Program-made: the position numbers and the translations under genes
Source of the DNA: Sipunculus nudus
Lineage: Eukaryota; Annelida; Sipuncula; Golfingiida; Sipunculidae
Assembly: GCA_026874595.1 (NCBI GenBank)
Contig: CM049308.1
Location: 15,498,001-15,562,000 of the forward strand
Direction: 5' to 3'
Length of the DNA stretch: 64,000 bases
Notes under the pieces: generated by a model
What the model was told of the DNA's origin: nothing
Database searches by the model: none
What the model saw: only the letters and a program-made list of their open reading frames with translations
Shown here: positions 1 through 12,200 of the stretch, one piece after another
Layout: each line of letters opens with the position of its first letter
How positions within the stretch are numbered: position 1 is the stretch's first letter

Positions 1-230
1 AAGTCAAAATCTGTGTGACAGTAGTACTCCATTTGTTAATAAAATAAATGAAATCAATCCTCTTCCCTGTCTCCAAAGGTACTATCAAGATCATACATAA
101 GCTAAACAACAACAACTCATAATACAGCTTATATTTATTTCCACACAAAACAAGCATGTGCCTCATTTCTAAATCATATTTTTTTATCATATATAACAGC
201 TGAGCGCCGTGACCCATGGGTCCCTTGTTT
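1..230 (+). mobile_element. 3' end of a Helentron-like family A element (cut by window edge)
   Basis: Nearly identical to 16030-16260 and 62243-62470. It ends in CAGCTGAGC, then the 12-bp palindrome GACCCATGGGTC (211-222), then CCTTGTTT. The 5' part lies before the window. Confidence 0.8.
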
Positions 231-885
231 ATTATAATTGTTCAGATTTCCAAAAAACATAGCTCTGAAATTATAAAAAGCAGTTTTTAGAAATTTCAAC
301 TCATTAGCAACCTTGGAGACATGGTTATCACAAGAATAGGCTAATCTCTGGCAAATATTGAATTATTTAAAAATGGCTAGACATGGTAAAAATACAGTTG
401 TATTATTACAGTTTTTCCAACACATGGTTCCCCAAAATGATGGCTAGAGAGTTCTGACAATCTGAAATTTTTTGTTTGTTTGATATTATACCCAAGATAT
501 AAAATTTTCAAATGAATATCAAATATGATTATTAATGTATGTCTTTCAATTATACACAGATTAATATTGGCTAGCATATCAGAAATGTCTATACATAATA
601 ATCTAACAAAATAATGTCTTAATTTGCATGTAGGTGATAAATTTAGATGGAATCCACATTGCTTACAATTGTAAAATGTTGAGTCACCTGGCATGACTTT
701 TTATATGAACATACAAAATGTAGTTACTGGTAGGTTTAATGGCACTTACCTATAAATAAAAGAGTTATCACCTGACAATATATATAAGAAAATTTCAGTT
801 CTTACTGTTTTGGCTCCTTATACCAACTATTATATACAATTATTAATTTTTCCAGCATTCCAGATAATAGCATGATATTGATATA
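231..885. other. SNAP gene intron, no feature seen
   Basis: AT-rich sequence within the intron upstream of exon 4. I see no exon, repeat or RNA gene. Confidence 0.5.
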
Positions 886-1282
886 CAGTGCAACCTCTTA
901 GTAACAGACACCAGCAGGACCTTAGTGTTTGTCCATAAAATAGAAAGTGCCCATACAAGAGAGGTTATGGTATATAATCCTTTGACTGAAGATGATCTTA
1001 TGGTGATCCAGAGTACCTTAAAAATGCAGAGGGTCCAGATCCTCCAAAAAATTTCATCAAATCTGTTGGTAACAATTTGCATAAAGTTTTTAAGAGACAA
1101 ACAAACCAACAAAACCACTGGAATGCAAAAACTGGCGGTGATGTAATGAACATTTTGAATATTTGTAAAAAGAATGCTTTATTTTCTTGATAGTATCGGG
1201 TAAATGTTCATAAAACCATCTAAACTACCCATAATAGAGGGGGGCCATAATAGAGAAGTGACCATAAGAAGAGGTTTTCCTG
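886..1282. mobile_element. MITE-like element with terminal inverted repeats
   Basis: The left end CAGTGCAACCTCTTAGTA and the right end read on the other strand, CAGGAAAACCTCTTCTTA, form imperfect terminal inverted repeats of about 18 bp. TATA flanks both sides (882-885 and 1283-1286), suggesting a TA-type target duplication as in Tc1/mariner-derived MITEs. There is no coding sequence. Confidence 0.6.
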
Positions 1283-1398
1283 TATATATGTTGCCTGGCT
1301 CTGTGGCTGTCTTCCTTTTCACCTGATTTCTTATCTTATGCATGTTTTGTATGTGTTTTGTGTTCTAGTTGACTTGTCTTTGTTGTTTTCCTCTGCAG

Positions 1399-1447
1399 TC
1401 AGAAACAGTTGGCGGCAAAACACTCACTATGTTGCACCATCAAGGAG
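1399..1447 (+). CDS. SNAP25/SNAP23-like: SNAP-25-like exon 4 (49 nt)
   Basis: Too short for an ORF search; found by matching the fragment [16 protein letters not shown] to the family segment that ends helix 1 around the layer-0 glutamine. The acceptor is CCTCTGCAG at 1390-1398 and the donor GTAGCG follows 1447. Its 49 nt equals the size I know for vertebrate SNAP-25 exon 4, and its last base joins either exon 5 to make a Glu codon. The sequence is more divergent than expected: animal family members usually have AGIKT and LDDQ or LDEQ where this has VGGKT and LHHQ. The identification therefore rests on size, phase, position and partial similarity. Confidence 0.75.
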
Positions 1448-4400
1448 GTAGCGTACGCATTGACTCTGCTTTGAACCCCTCCGCACCTTGACTATATGCA
1501 CCTGTAATGTACAGTAAACACTCACTAATGCGACCACCCAGGCTCTGATATCACCCAGGGTGGCCATGTTAAAGAAATGGTCATATGGAAAGTTTCATTG
1601 TATATGCAGTGTTAAATGTACATGTGTTATGTTACTAACTTTTTTTACACATAATAGACATATGAATATGAGTGAATACATGTCAGTTTCTTAATGTATA
1701 TTTTATGACATTGCATTTTTCTGTTTCTGAATAAATTTGTTGAATAATTATATATATATATATTTTCACTGTACTGTAAAGATAATCATATTTGCTTTAA
1801 CTAGAATCACCTGAACTAAAGTGTTTATGCTTTTCATAAAAATATTTTAGCTTTATACATCTTGTAGTAAACATACATGGATCTTCCTTTCAAGTACAAT
1901 AATGATAGAAATAATTTTAGAATGAACATGCATTGATAAAAATTCTAATTTTCATTTAATGTCCACCAGCATACTTAATACATTAGATGTCTTATATTCT
2001 TTATTCACTGTATTATGTTTAAATAATGTACATGTTCATATGATATATTGTGCCATTTGTTTGATATTATTGTTTTTTTATTATTAGCTTTATTATTAAC
2101 TTTCAGCCTTATTTAAAACTCGTGTCTGTGAATGCACCTCAGGTGGTCTGTTTGAACAACATTTGTCCCCTACCCAGGATTGGAGTAGCCCTTTATTTAC
2201 ATTAGCTGTCAATTAATTGGTAACATTTGTTTTAATGGTCCTGTTGGTATACCTCCCAAGTTCTCCATCAACTGTTGTTTAATGTTTTTTTCATTTAAAG
2301 ACTTAATAGTGAATTATATACTAGGCTGTGACCAGTGTAATGATCATGCATCCATCAGTATGGCAGATATGTCATGGCCCTTGTTTAAATTGCTACAAAA
2401 CAAAGTTTTAGAAAGTGAAAGAAGGGAAATTAAAAAAGATTATTCATTTTCATGTTACCTCCTTTAACAGATACCTTCAACATTATTTGTAAGCCATCTG
2501 TCACCATGGCTTTATTTTCTTTCCATGATATATAGATATAACTTTTTCACAGATTTAGCATTTACACCAGCTGCACTAACATTTTGCTGTGATCATTCCC
2601 ATACAGGGTCTCTTTCTTTTTCGCCTGAATTTAATATGATTTACTTTCACCCCATAATACCCACCTTACCTGTCCAACACCGTTATTAATCAGTGCGGCA
2701 AACCAGTGTCCATTTGGTTGATATTAAGTGCTCCAAACCATTGAACATCTCCTCTGTAAATTTGGTTGATAGTAGATATTGCAAACCATTGAAACTCATG
2801 TTCATTTGGTTAATAGTATATTCTGCAAACGATTGAACTACCCCTCTGTCAATTTGGTTGATAGTATATTCTGCAAACCATTGAACTACCCCTCTGTCAA
2901 TTTGGTTAATAGTATATTCTGCAAACCATTGAACTACCCCTCTGTCAATTAGGTCATTAGTCAGTGCTTTGAACTGCAGGTAAACTTAAAAGGGTTTTAT
3001 GTATTCATTTCAAGAGATATAATTCCAGTTAATGTGTAACCCACCTTTTTACAAATTGTTCTTGTATGGTTTATAAATTTTAAATAGTGCGCTCTTTGTT
3101 ACCCAGAACAACTGGACAATATTGAAGGAAAGATGGATCACATGAAAGAGGATATGCGTGAGACAGAGCAAAACCTGACAGCGATGGAGAAATGCTGTGG
3201 TCTCTGTGTTTGTCCATGGAATAAGTAAGCTGTGACAGCCTGCTAAGTGTGGCTACGCCTGCATCTCCAGTCCCCTCCAAATTCTTCCAGTTTTTGGTGT
3301 GATGCGTTGCATTATTCTCCACTTGAGGTCACTCTGCTCCATGCTTAGACTCTAATTGTCTAAGCATGTAACCTGGGGGTAGTGACCTCTGGTGGAGATT
3401 TCATAACAGGCATGGAACTGTATGACCTGCATTATCTCTCATTAGTTTTCCCAGATGCCTCCAATATTTCTTTTGTGGTCTCATGTTTTTTGTAGATGTT
3501 TAAGGGTTACTATTAACACAGAGTGACTTTTATGCATCCATTTGTATTTAAGGCTAGTTTAAAAAAAAAATTATTACTTTCGCTACAATGGCTTATCAGG
3601 AATCATGCTTTCATTTAAACATGATTCTAATGTTAAATAACCTTAGAAAAAAATAATTCCTTAACACTCATCCAAAATGCAAATGCATGGTGTGATATGT
3701 AGTATACCAGAATCATGAGATTTAAGTCATTTTTAATGGAGATAATGCTACACTGCTCCGTTCCTGTTATGGTAAATTAATGCTTTTTGCGCCCTCTGCA
3801 ATTGCCAGATACCTTGCATATACTAATCCCACCTCGACAGCCCATAGACCATTTTTTGTATATACTAACTTGGCCTGATTTGAGTTTCATTTTCAGGTCA
3901 GTGAAAATCAGATTGGTGAAGGGAGAGCAGCAATCAAAAGTCTAATCATCGCTTTTTTAATTAACAGCATGAAGCAAGATGAACTAAACTGCTTTGAATC
4001 AAGATATTAAAAACAGGTTTTCAATTATCAGCTTTTGTTTAGTGATAATTGGATACTTGTAGTCATAACAATGACTGTGAGTGGTTTACTAACTTTGGTC
4101 AGATAGAGATTTGACTCAGAGCTGTGATTCTATGCTTTTCCACTTGGTGGTGCTAGTGTTTGAACTAAACCAAACAGGTGAAAGTCACTTTGAAAAAGCA
4201 TCAGATGAACTGAGCGTGTACGTAGGCTGTGTGTTTTTGCCTTGACAAATTTTGAACCCCAGATGGTGTTGTTATCGTTAAACAGAGCAGCTGGACAGGA
4301 TCGAGGAGGGGATGGACCAGATTAATCAGGATATGCGAGATGCGGAGAAGAACCTGGAAGGTCTCGAAAAATGCTGCGGGTTGTGTGTACTGCCGTGGAA

Positions 4401-6177
4401 GAAGTAAGATACCTCGGTGACACTGAGATCAGCACCCGAGAACTGTAGACTGGCTCTGTTTTCTTATTGGCACTCTTTTCATGTTGTCTTCATCTTGATG
4501 TTCTTGGTTTTCCCTTTAATCTATCTCTTGAGGCGAGATGTTATACTTCTGTATAATTGTAATCTATACTTATTCTGTTTCTCCTTGCATTTATTTATGT
4601 TTGCATGCACTGTGTTGTTACATATATATTGCTACAAGCCATACACACTGACTGATATTCCCAGTCTTTTTCTTGAAACTTGTTTTACTTGACTTGTCAT
4701 AGATTATGGTAGAAGGTCCAAGTCCAGCAGCCCAGTAGTCAAGTGATTATGTTGCCAAAAGGACCAATTAGCTATCAGACCAGTGTTTGCTGGACCACCA
4801 AGCAGAATTCTTATATTGTCTTTTTATCGTCAAACTACTGTTGTTTATAGGGTAAACTTGGCCCCCACATGATCTAAATCCTTCAGACAATGGTCCACTT
4901 CAGAAAGTGCAGAGTGCTACATAATACTATTCTTTCTGGTGTTATTATCAGATGCAGATTAATTGTATAACACCATAAAGGAAATCTTGCATATCTTCTA
5001 CTCTTTTCTCGTAAGGAGTTTTAAAATACAGAATTTACTGCCATAAGTGCATATATAAACAAGTAATTGTTTTCACACAAGGAAATGTTAAATTTAGTTA
5101 TTGTATCCGCCAAAACAAAGTTTTGCGGATACTTTGTTTTTAACCGGGTTCCGCCGCCGCCGTGTTCATTTCAGGACCACTCCTCTGTGACCACTGGACT
5201 GATTTTTCCAAAACTTGACCCCATTATCAGGTCACATGTGAACTGGTGCCTATACCATTTTGCATTGACCTCTGACCTTTCCTCTCTGCAGAGCGTCCAT
5301 CTGTGCATCTGTAATCACACATTAACCCCATATTTTTGGACTCGTTTGACCAATGGGGCTGAAATTTGGATAGCTTTATATTATGCAAAAATCTAGTGGC
5401 GCCTCCTGCAACCATTTTTGCACCGCTTCCATTAGTTCATCTGCATTGGGTTAAAATCACTCATATCTCTGCAGTGGTTGAATTTATCCACCTGAAAATT
5501 TGCATGTGTATATATCCTGGATAGCTTTCTTGAATTATAACAGGTGGCCCACCTACATTCACATTTATTCTGCAGACATCCATGCTAATATCTCAGGACT
5601 GGTTTGATGTATCCTCCTAACATTTGGCATGTGTATAGATCTTACATAGCTCTTTATCATATGCAAAACTTATGGTGCCATCTACAACCATTTTTGCACA
5701 GTGTCATTCTGTTTGTCTGCTGTGGCTTAAAATCACTCACATCTCAGCAGTGGTATGACTTATCTGGCTTAAATTTTGCATATGTTTACATCTTGAATAG
5801 CTTTCTCAATTTTGTGGCAGGTGGCACCACCTTTGTTCACATTTATGCTGCAGACATCCATGCAAATATCTCAGAACTGGTTTCACGTATCAGCCTTGTA
5901 ACCATTGTAATCAGTGTTATGTCACTGATTGAATTTGTGGGCAGAAAATCATTTTTCACTTCTGAATTTAATGTAACTATGTAAATTATAGAAGCTTCTC
6001 TATATCATATGTCACTAGTGTCTATTCCTTTTAAACTAGATCAGCAGTTTAAAGCATCATAAAGGTACAACAATACTGTCCATTTGGTCCTCTGTATAAT
6101 TAGAGTCATGAGAAATGTCAGGAAATTTCCATTTCTCAGTAAATATTGAAATTTCAATCTCAGAAAATTTTATTTTA

Positions 6178-6210
<33 letters not shown>

Positions 6211-9200
6211 ACACACACACACTCTTGTATATATTAAACTTGAAAGTAGCAGAACCAGTTTCAGGAAATTTCTTTTTGATCCACTTTTTTCATCCCTGTT
6301 ATCAGCCTTTCCCCTCACTTGAGCAACATGACCCATGGGTCACTGTTGTACAAGGGAAGGGGGAGGATTGTTAGTGATTTTATCTTGCAGCAAGCTCAAC
6401 CAAAATGATGATAACTTAGAAAAGAAAAACATAAGCTGCTGATTTAGCGCAGAAGCACCAACATTTTATGTGCACATAAGTCATAAAACTTGGCGTATTG
6501 AAATTGTGCAGGATGAAGTTCATCAGATGCATGATATTTTAAAATAAAAAATTATGTCAGTGACAAGGTCAGTGCAGCAAATCTTCATGACAGAGGAAGT
6601 CATGGACAAGAGTTTCTATGATGGCTTGGGAGGCCTTGGTTAATGACAGTTAAACACTGGCTTCTTATATTCCTTGGTGGTCTGCTTGATTTCTCTGTTG
6701 GGTCCCATATTCTGTACACAAATTTACCAAGGAGAGTCACCAAGCAAGACCCAGCCATCATCAGCGTGTCTGACTGCTTCTACAGCCTGTCTGCGGCTGT
6801 TCAAGCACCATACTTAGGACGGACAACTGAGAATTAAACCATTTGCTTAATGACAAATTGTCCTGCCAGACAAGAGAGCTTAACCATTGATTTGGAAGTT
6901 TCCACTTATCTAATGTAACAGTAACATATTTCCCACATTAAATGAAGGTCCTTGCCATTTTAATGGTAAGTGTCCTGATTATTTGGCTAAGTGTTCTACA
7001 TACTAAATGATACATTTTTTTTCCCAAACCTTTGGAAAACTTCATGAGTAGCCCATCCTGATCAGGGGTTGACCATGCTTGGGGGATTTTTAGTTCAACC
7101 AAATCTCGTATCTAGTTTTAAACAACAAAAGTGCACATTTCTTACATCCCAGCTTGGCAGGGACTTGGTTTCCCTGGACAAAAATTACTTGTTATGCCTG
7201 TCAGAAATAGCATCAGCTGTGTGTTTGTAGATCTCATAATGCTTATTGGAGTGTCATATCAGGGTATAAATACTGGGCATATGAGAGATGCCACACTGAT
7301 TGAGATTAGTGTTCTGGTGTGTTGCTGTCCTTTTTTTGGTGCAGAGAAAACATTGCTATTAAAGTTCTGCTTGACTTTATTGCTGCAAACACAACACTAT
7401 GACAAGTAACACTTTTTTAAAACTAGAATACGGGTAGTCGACAAGCGACTACATGTATCCGCCTAAATCAGAGTGGAACAGGTGAAGTGAGGCATGGATT
7501 GAGTGGCAAGGGGAAATAGAGTGAAGTGTTGCATATTAGCATGGATGGCTGCAGCCAAATGGTGTATGTAGGTTGCAACACCTACCACAAAATCCAGAAA
7601 GCCGTCCAAGTTGTATACATATGCAAAATTTGAGGCAGATAAGTCAAACCACTACATGTTTATGAGTGATTTTAGCCTGTGGCAGACAAACAGATGGACG
7701 CTGTGCAAAAATGGTTGAAGGTGGCGCCACCAGTTTTGCGTATGATAAAGAGCTATGTGAGAACTATACACATGCAAAACTTTGGCCCAATTGGTCAAAC
7801 GGTTCCTAAAATATGAGCTTGGATGTCTGCTGCATAAACTAGAATGCAGGTGGCGCCACCTGTCATAAAATCAAGAGAGCTGTCGGGGATGCATAAACCT
7901 GCAAAATTTTAGGCAGATATGTCAAACCACTGCCGAGATATGAGTGATTTTATCCCATGGCAGACAAACAGATGGGAGCTGTGGAAAAATGGCTGCAGGT
8001 GGCGCCACCAGTTTTGCGTATGATAAAGAGCTATGTGAGATCTATACACATGCAAAATTTTGGCCCAATCGGTCAAACGGTTCCCGAGATATGAGCTTGG
8101 ATGTCTGCAGCATAAACATGAATGTAGGTGGCGCCAACTGTCATAAAATCAGAAAAGCTATCCAGGATATATACGCATGCCGAATTTCAGGTGAATTAGT
8201 CAAATCACTGCAGAGATATGAGTGATTTTAACCCAAGGCAGACAAACAGATGGACACTGTGCAAACATGGTTGCAGGTGGCGCCACCATTTTTTGTGTAT
8301 GTTATAAAGCTCTCCAAGGGCTACATTTGTGCAAAAAAAATTCCCTGATCCGTCAAACGGTTCCCGAGATATGTGGGTTTATGTGTGGTACCAGACGCAC
8401 AAATGGATGCAGAGTGCAGAGGAAAGGTCAGAGGTCAAAACAAAATCGGGGCGCAGCAGTTCACATGTGACCTGAACATAATCCCGGGTTTTGTAAAATT
8501 CCGCCCAGCGGTTATGGAGGAGTTCTGGACACCTACGCAGCGCCGCCGCATCGTTGGGCTGAAAACATAGTATCCGCAAAACTCAGTTTTGGCGGATACA
8601 GTTATAATTTAAAAATAGTCTTATTTTTAGTCACAGTACAATTTATATTTTCCTGCACAGGAAATGTGGAGATTGGCACTTTACATGTTCTTTGATAGTT
8701 AAGGGCTAAAAGCTCTCAACACGTACAGTTTACAAGGCCTATAGCCACAGAGATAGACCTCCCGCCTGCATTAATAATTTACATTTTCAGGTCTAGGCAG
8801 AGCTTGACCTGGTAATTGTTCTCCTCCCTATTTCAGTTGATTATGACCTTTAACCCCTTAACATGCGACTGATCTTAGCCTAAGAGAAAGAGACATTGAA
8901 TCATATTGATATTTTATGCATTGACTATTGATCTCTTAAGTACAATTCCAATAAGGGGCAGTCAAGCAGTTAATCAGAATTAATATATGCATAGATACTG
9001 TCCGTGTGAAAGGAAACTTTGCGTGGCAGGGGGATTCATTTGTAAAATTACATAGTTAAATGCACCGATATAGAAACTAATTTCTGCCCATTTGTGTTTG
9101 CCCTTTTCACACCATTAACAGGAACACATGCAATGGACAAATACACAGTAATGCCCAGGCAAGCACTTTGTTTGTACTCAAGTGTTTTCTGCTAAGCTAG

Positions 9201-12200
9201 ATCCATGACAGAGATATTAATTTCCCATCATTGTGAATTTTGTTTACAGTTATGGATTTTGGTATAATTCAGCATAATTGTCAAGAAGTTATATTTCAGA
9301 GTTAAAGATGCCTGGTTCACTCACAGTATTTGCCCTTTAAAAGCAGAAATTTGATACAGCACCCTTTAAGATTTGATTTAATATCCACATTACAGCATGT
9401 CAGGTGACTTTCCTCTGTGAATAAGTATTTTATCCTACAGAGCTGAAATAAGACTTAACCTTTCTATAATGAGTGTCTGATTTTGTGTTTGTAATATTTT
9501 TATGCAGTACATCACAAAGGGAGTATGTTATTAAGAAGGTTATATTTCCACCTTCTGTTTTAGTCTTTCCATCCTTCATTGTCTCTCTGTGGTAAAAAAA
9601 AATTAATTTAATAAAATGGAGATAGGATGGTTATCCCTTAGCAGGAAGGACAACATGAACAATGAAGGTTCAATAGAATTTATATCTTATTATCACCATC
9701 TTTATTTTATTCTCACAAAGATATGTAAGTGATAACATGGACATTCACTTTGTCAGTGACCAGTGACGGAGGAACTCGGGTCCACTTTTTTAGGGACTTG
9801 GACTCAAGAGTCTAATGGACTTAGACTCAGAGTTAAGGACTTGAGAAATCAGTCTGTCTGCGGTCCAGCAGAAAAAAGCTTTGTCACATACTATAAAGAC
9901 ATAAACATGTGTGAACTACTTGTAGAACATTACAGAATTACTTCATCTGGATCTAAATGTAATTAAATTTTCAGGTAACAAGCTAAAATACACACAAAAA
10001 TTTCAAATTTCATTTTTAAATTTCTTTTAATAAGAAGTATTGTATTGGACTCTGATTCTGATGTAGGTTTCAAATGACTTGAACTTAAAGAAGGTGGACT
10101 TGGACCCGAACCTCATAGACTCTTTGACTTGGACTTAAGTGGCTTGAACTCAAGAGTTGCATTTGGACTTAAATCATGTTAACTCAACGTCATCAATGTT
10201 CTTTGGCTGTAAGCCACATTAAAGGTATATTTTAAGTTTTTGAAATTATGACAGTAAATAAAACATATTATATTTTGTTTTCTTATGCCTAATTTGATAA
10301 AGTTCAGTGAGTATACACTTAGTTTGCATAAAATCCTTTATTATCACTCACTGTCGGCCCACAATATGATGTCCAATGTGATGGGGAAAATAGTTTGGAA
10401 TTATGCTTCCATGTATAAAATGCACAAATGTTTTTTATTTCAATTTCATGGAGAAAAAGTGCGGATTATCCACGGGGGGAAACGGTATATCACTGTCAGT
10501 GACTGAGATTAAATCCTGGTACACTACTGACCACCTGTCTCTTCTTTTCACTTTCTTCATACTTTCACTTTCATGTACCTGAATGTTTAGCCTGAGCTGA
10601 GTGAGGTATTCATCTCCATGCTCAGTGTCTTACAGTCATTACTTTCAGCTGTCAATGCTACAGAGAAACACAGGTCATTACTTATGTATTTGGTGATACC
10701 AAATGACATCTTAAAATTGTGACATTTCATATGTATAACTGTTACTTTCACCTATGTCACTGCAAACTCACCTTCTTTGCATTATTTACACAAGCTTGCG
10801 CTATATGATTACACTGCTACCAATCACTCTAATGAATACTCAGTCATGCTTTGCTTGTAATTCATGCTATATAACCAAAAGCCTACCCTTATCCTGGCAA
10901 CTTTCCATTAATTTTGGCAATTCACTTTTGATTAAAATGGTTGTAAGAAAACATGATCCCTAAAATTGAATCTCTGGTCCTGCACTTTTTTAGTCTCATT
11001 GCTGCATATTTTTATCATTCCTCTGAACAGATGTTTTATTGCTTATATACTCTCTAGAAACAAGATATCGCATCAGCAGTTTGCTTTATAAAATGTCAGA
11101 CATTATGAATATCATGAAAATGTTGTATTTCAGATCAGGCAAACACAGTGGTTGCCCCCTTTAAATTGCGTCACCTGAAGGCCAGTTCTATCTAAAGTCT
11201 AAAAAGTGAAAGTAGATTGTATTAAAGGAGATGATATGACTGATGTATATGTAACAAGAGATCATTCCAGCTTCTGGAGCCCAAATAATTACATTCCTTA
11301 CCAGAACCATTCATACCAGATATATTCAAGATTTGTCTCTATTATTCTGGGTTTAACAACATATGGAAGGCCACCATGCCACAAAAATTATATGTTGATG
11401 ATTCTGGTGTAATTACAAAATTTTGTCTCCATTCTGGCCTTCACTTTCAGATATTTTATACCTGTGCTTTAAATGGTAATTTATTGCATTTTTGGTTATC
11501 AATCTTTATAATTCTTTACAAGTTTTGACAGATTATGCTTAACTGTATACTATAATGTAGCTTTGTGTTTATCAGTCTGATGTGCAACACAAGTGTATGA
11601 TAATATACTGTACAAGTGTATGATAATATACACCTGTATGATAATTTTATTTATTTTGATAAAATCATTTTCTGCAGATGCAAGTGCTAAATCAGAAGGC
11701 CTTAAATGTGTTTTATTTTTTCCCAGTTTATAGTTGTTTAATAAATGCATGTGTATATAGATTTAATATATTGTGTATAATATTATATATTTATTCCTGC
11801 ATTTGTTTCATATGAGAACTCGACACTTCAATTACATTATTATTAACAGTAAAGCTAAAATTAGTGTCAGAGATGATATAGGTTTATTTATACATATATA
11901 TATATAATATATATACACACTGTTTTATTTGTAAATTTTCTATTTATTGACCACTACATCACAGTGTCACCTGTATCTGAGGTTTAGTTACATTTGTAAT
12001 TTATCACCCTTGCCTAAGCTATAGTTTAACTTGTGTTTTTTTTCTATTGTCACTCAGGGCTAAGAACTTTGAGAGAGGTTCAGATTATAACGCCACATGG
12101 AAGGCCTCGGAAGACGGAAAGGTCAACACAGACGGCCCCAGGATAACCGTTGGTGATCAAAACACGGGGCCACAAGGAGGCTTTGTCACTAAGTACTTAC

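Larger units (their letters stand above)
5102..8600. mobile_element. 3.5-kb foldback-type transposon with long inverted arms and 5-bp target duplication
   Basis: The left end TGTATCCGCCAAAAC and the right end read in reverse are the same, and the match continues for about 40 bp with two or three differences. The element is bordered by GTTAT on both sides (5097-5101 and 8601-8605). Beyond the ends, the left 0.8 kb (5102-5900) is an inverted, diverged copy of the right 1.1 kb (7540-8600). Both arms are built of units of about 280 bp containing a GGTGGCGCCACC-type palindrome. The middle carries a CT/CA microsatellite and no transposase frame. It sits in the intron between the second exon 5 and exon 6. 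Confidence 0.8.

Noticed and set aside
1..1398. Exon 3 of the SNAP gene
   Set aside because: No segment with splice sites encodes the expected helix 1 start; the exon must lie upstream of the window.
4417..4692. 91-codon hydrophobic frame just after the second exon 5
   Set aside because: Intronic, no start context or family resemblance; exon 5 ends at a good donor before it.
5604..5984. 126-codon open frame
   Set aside because: Lies in an arm of the foldback element, and the inverted arm does not keep the frame.
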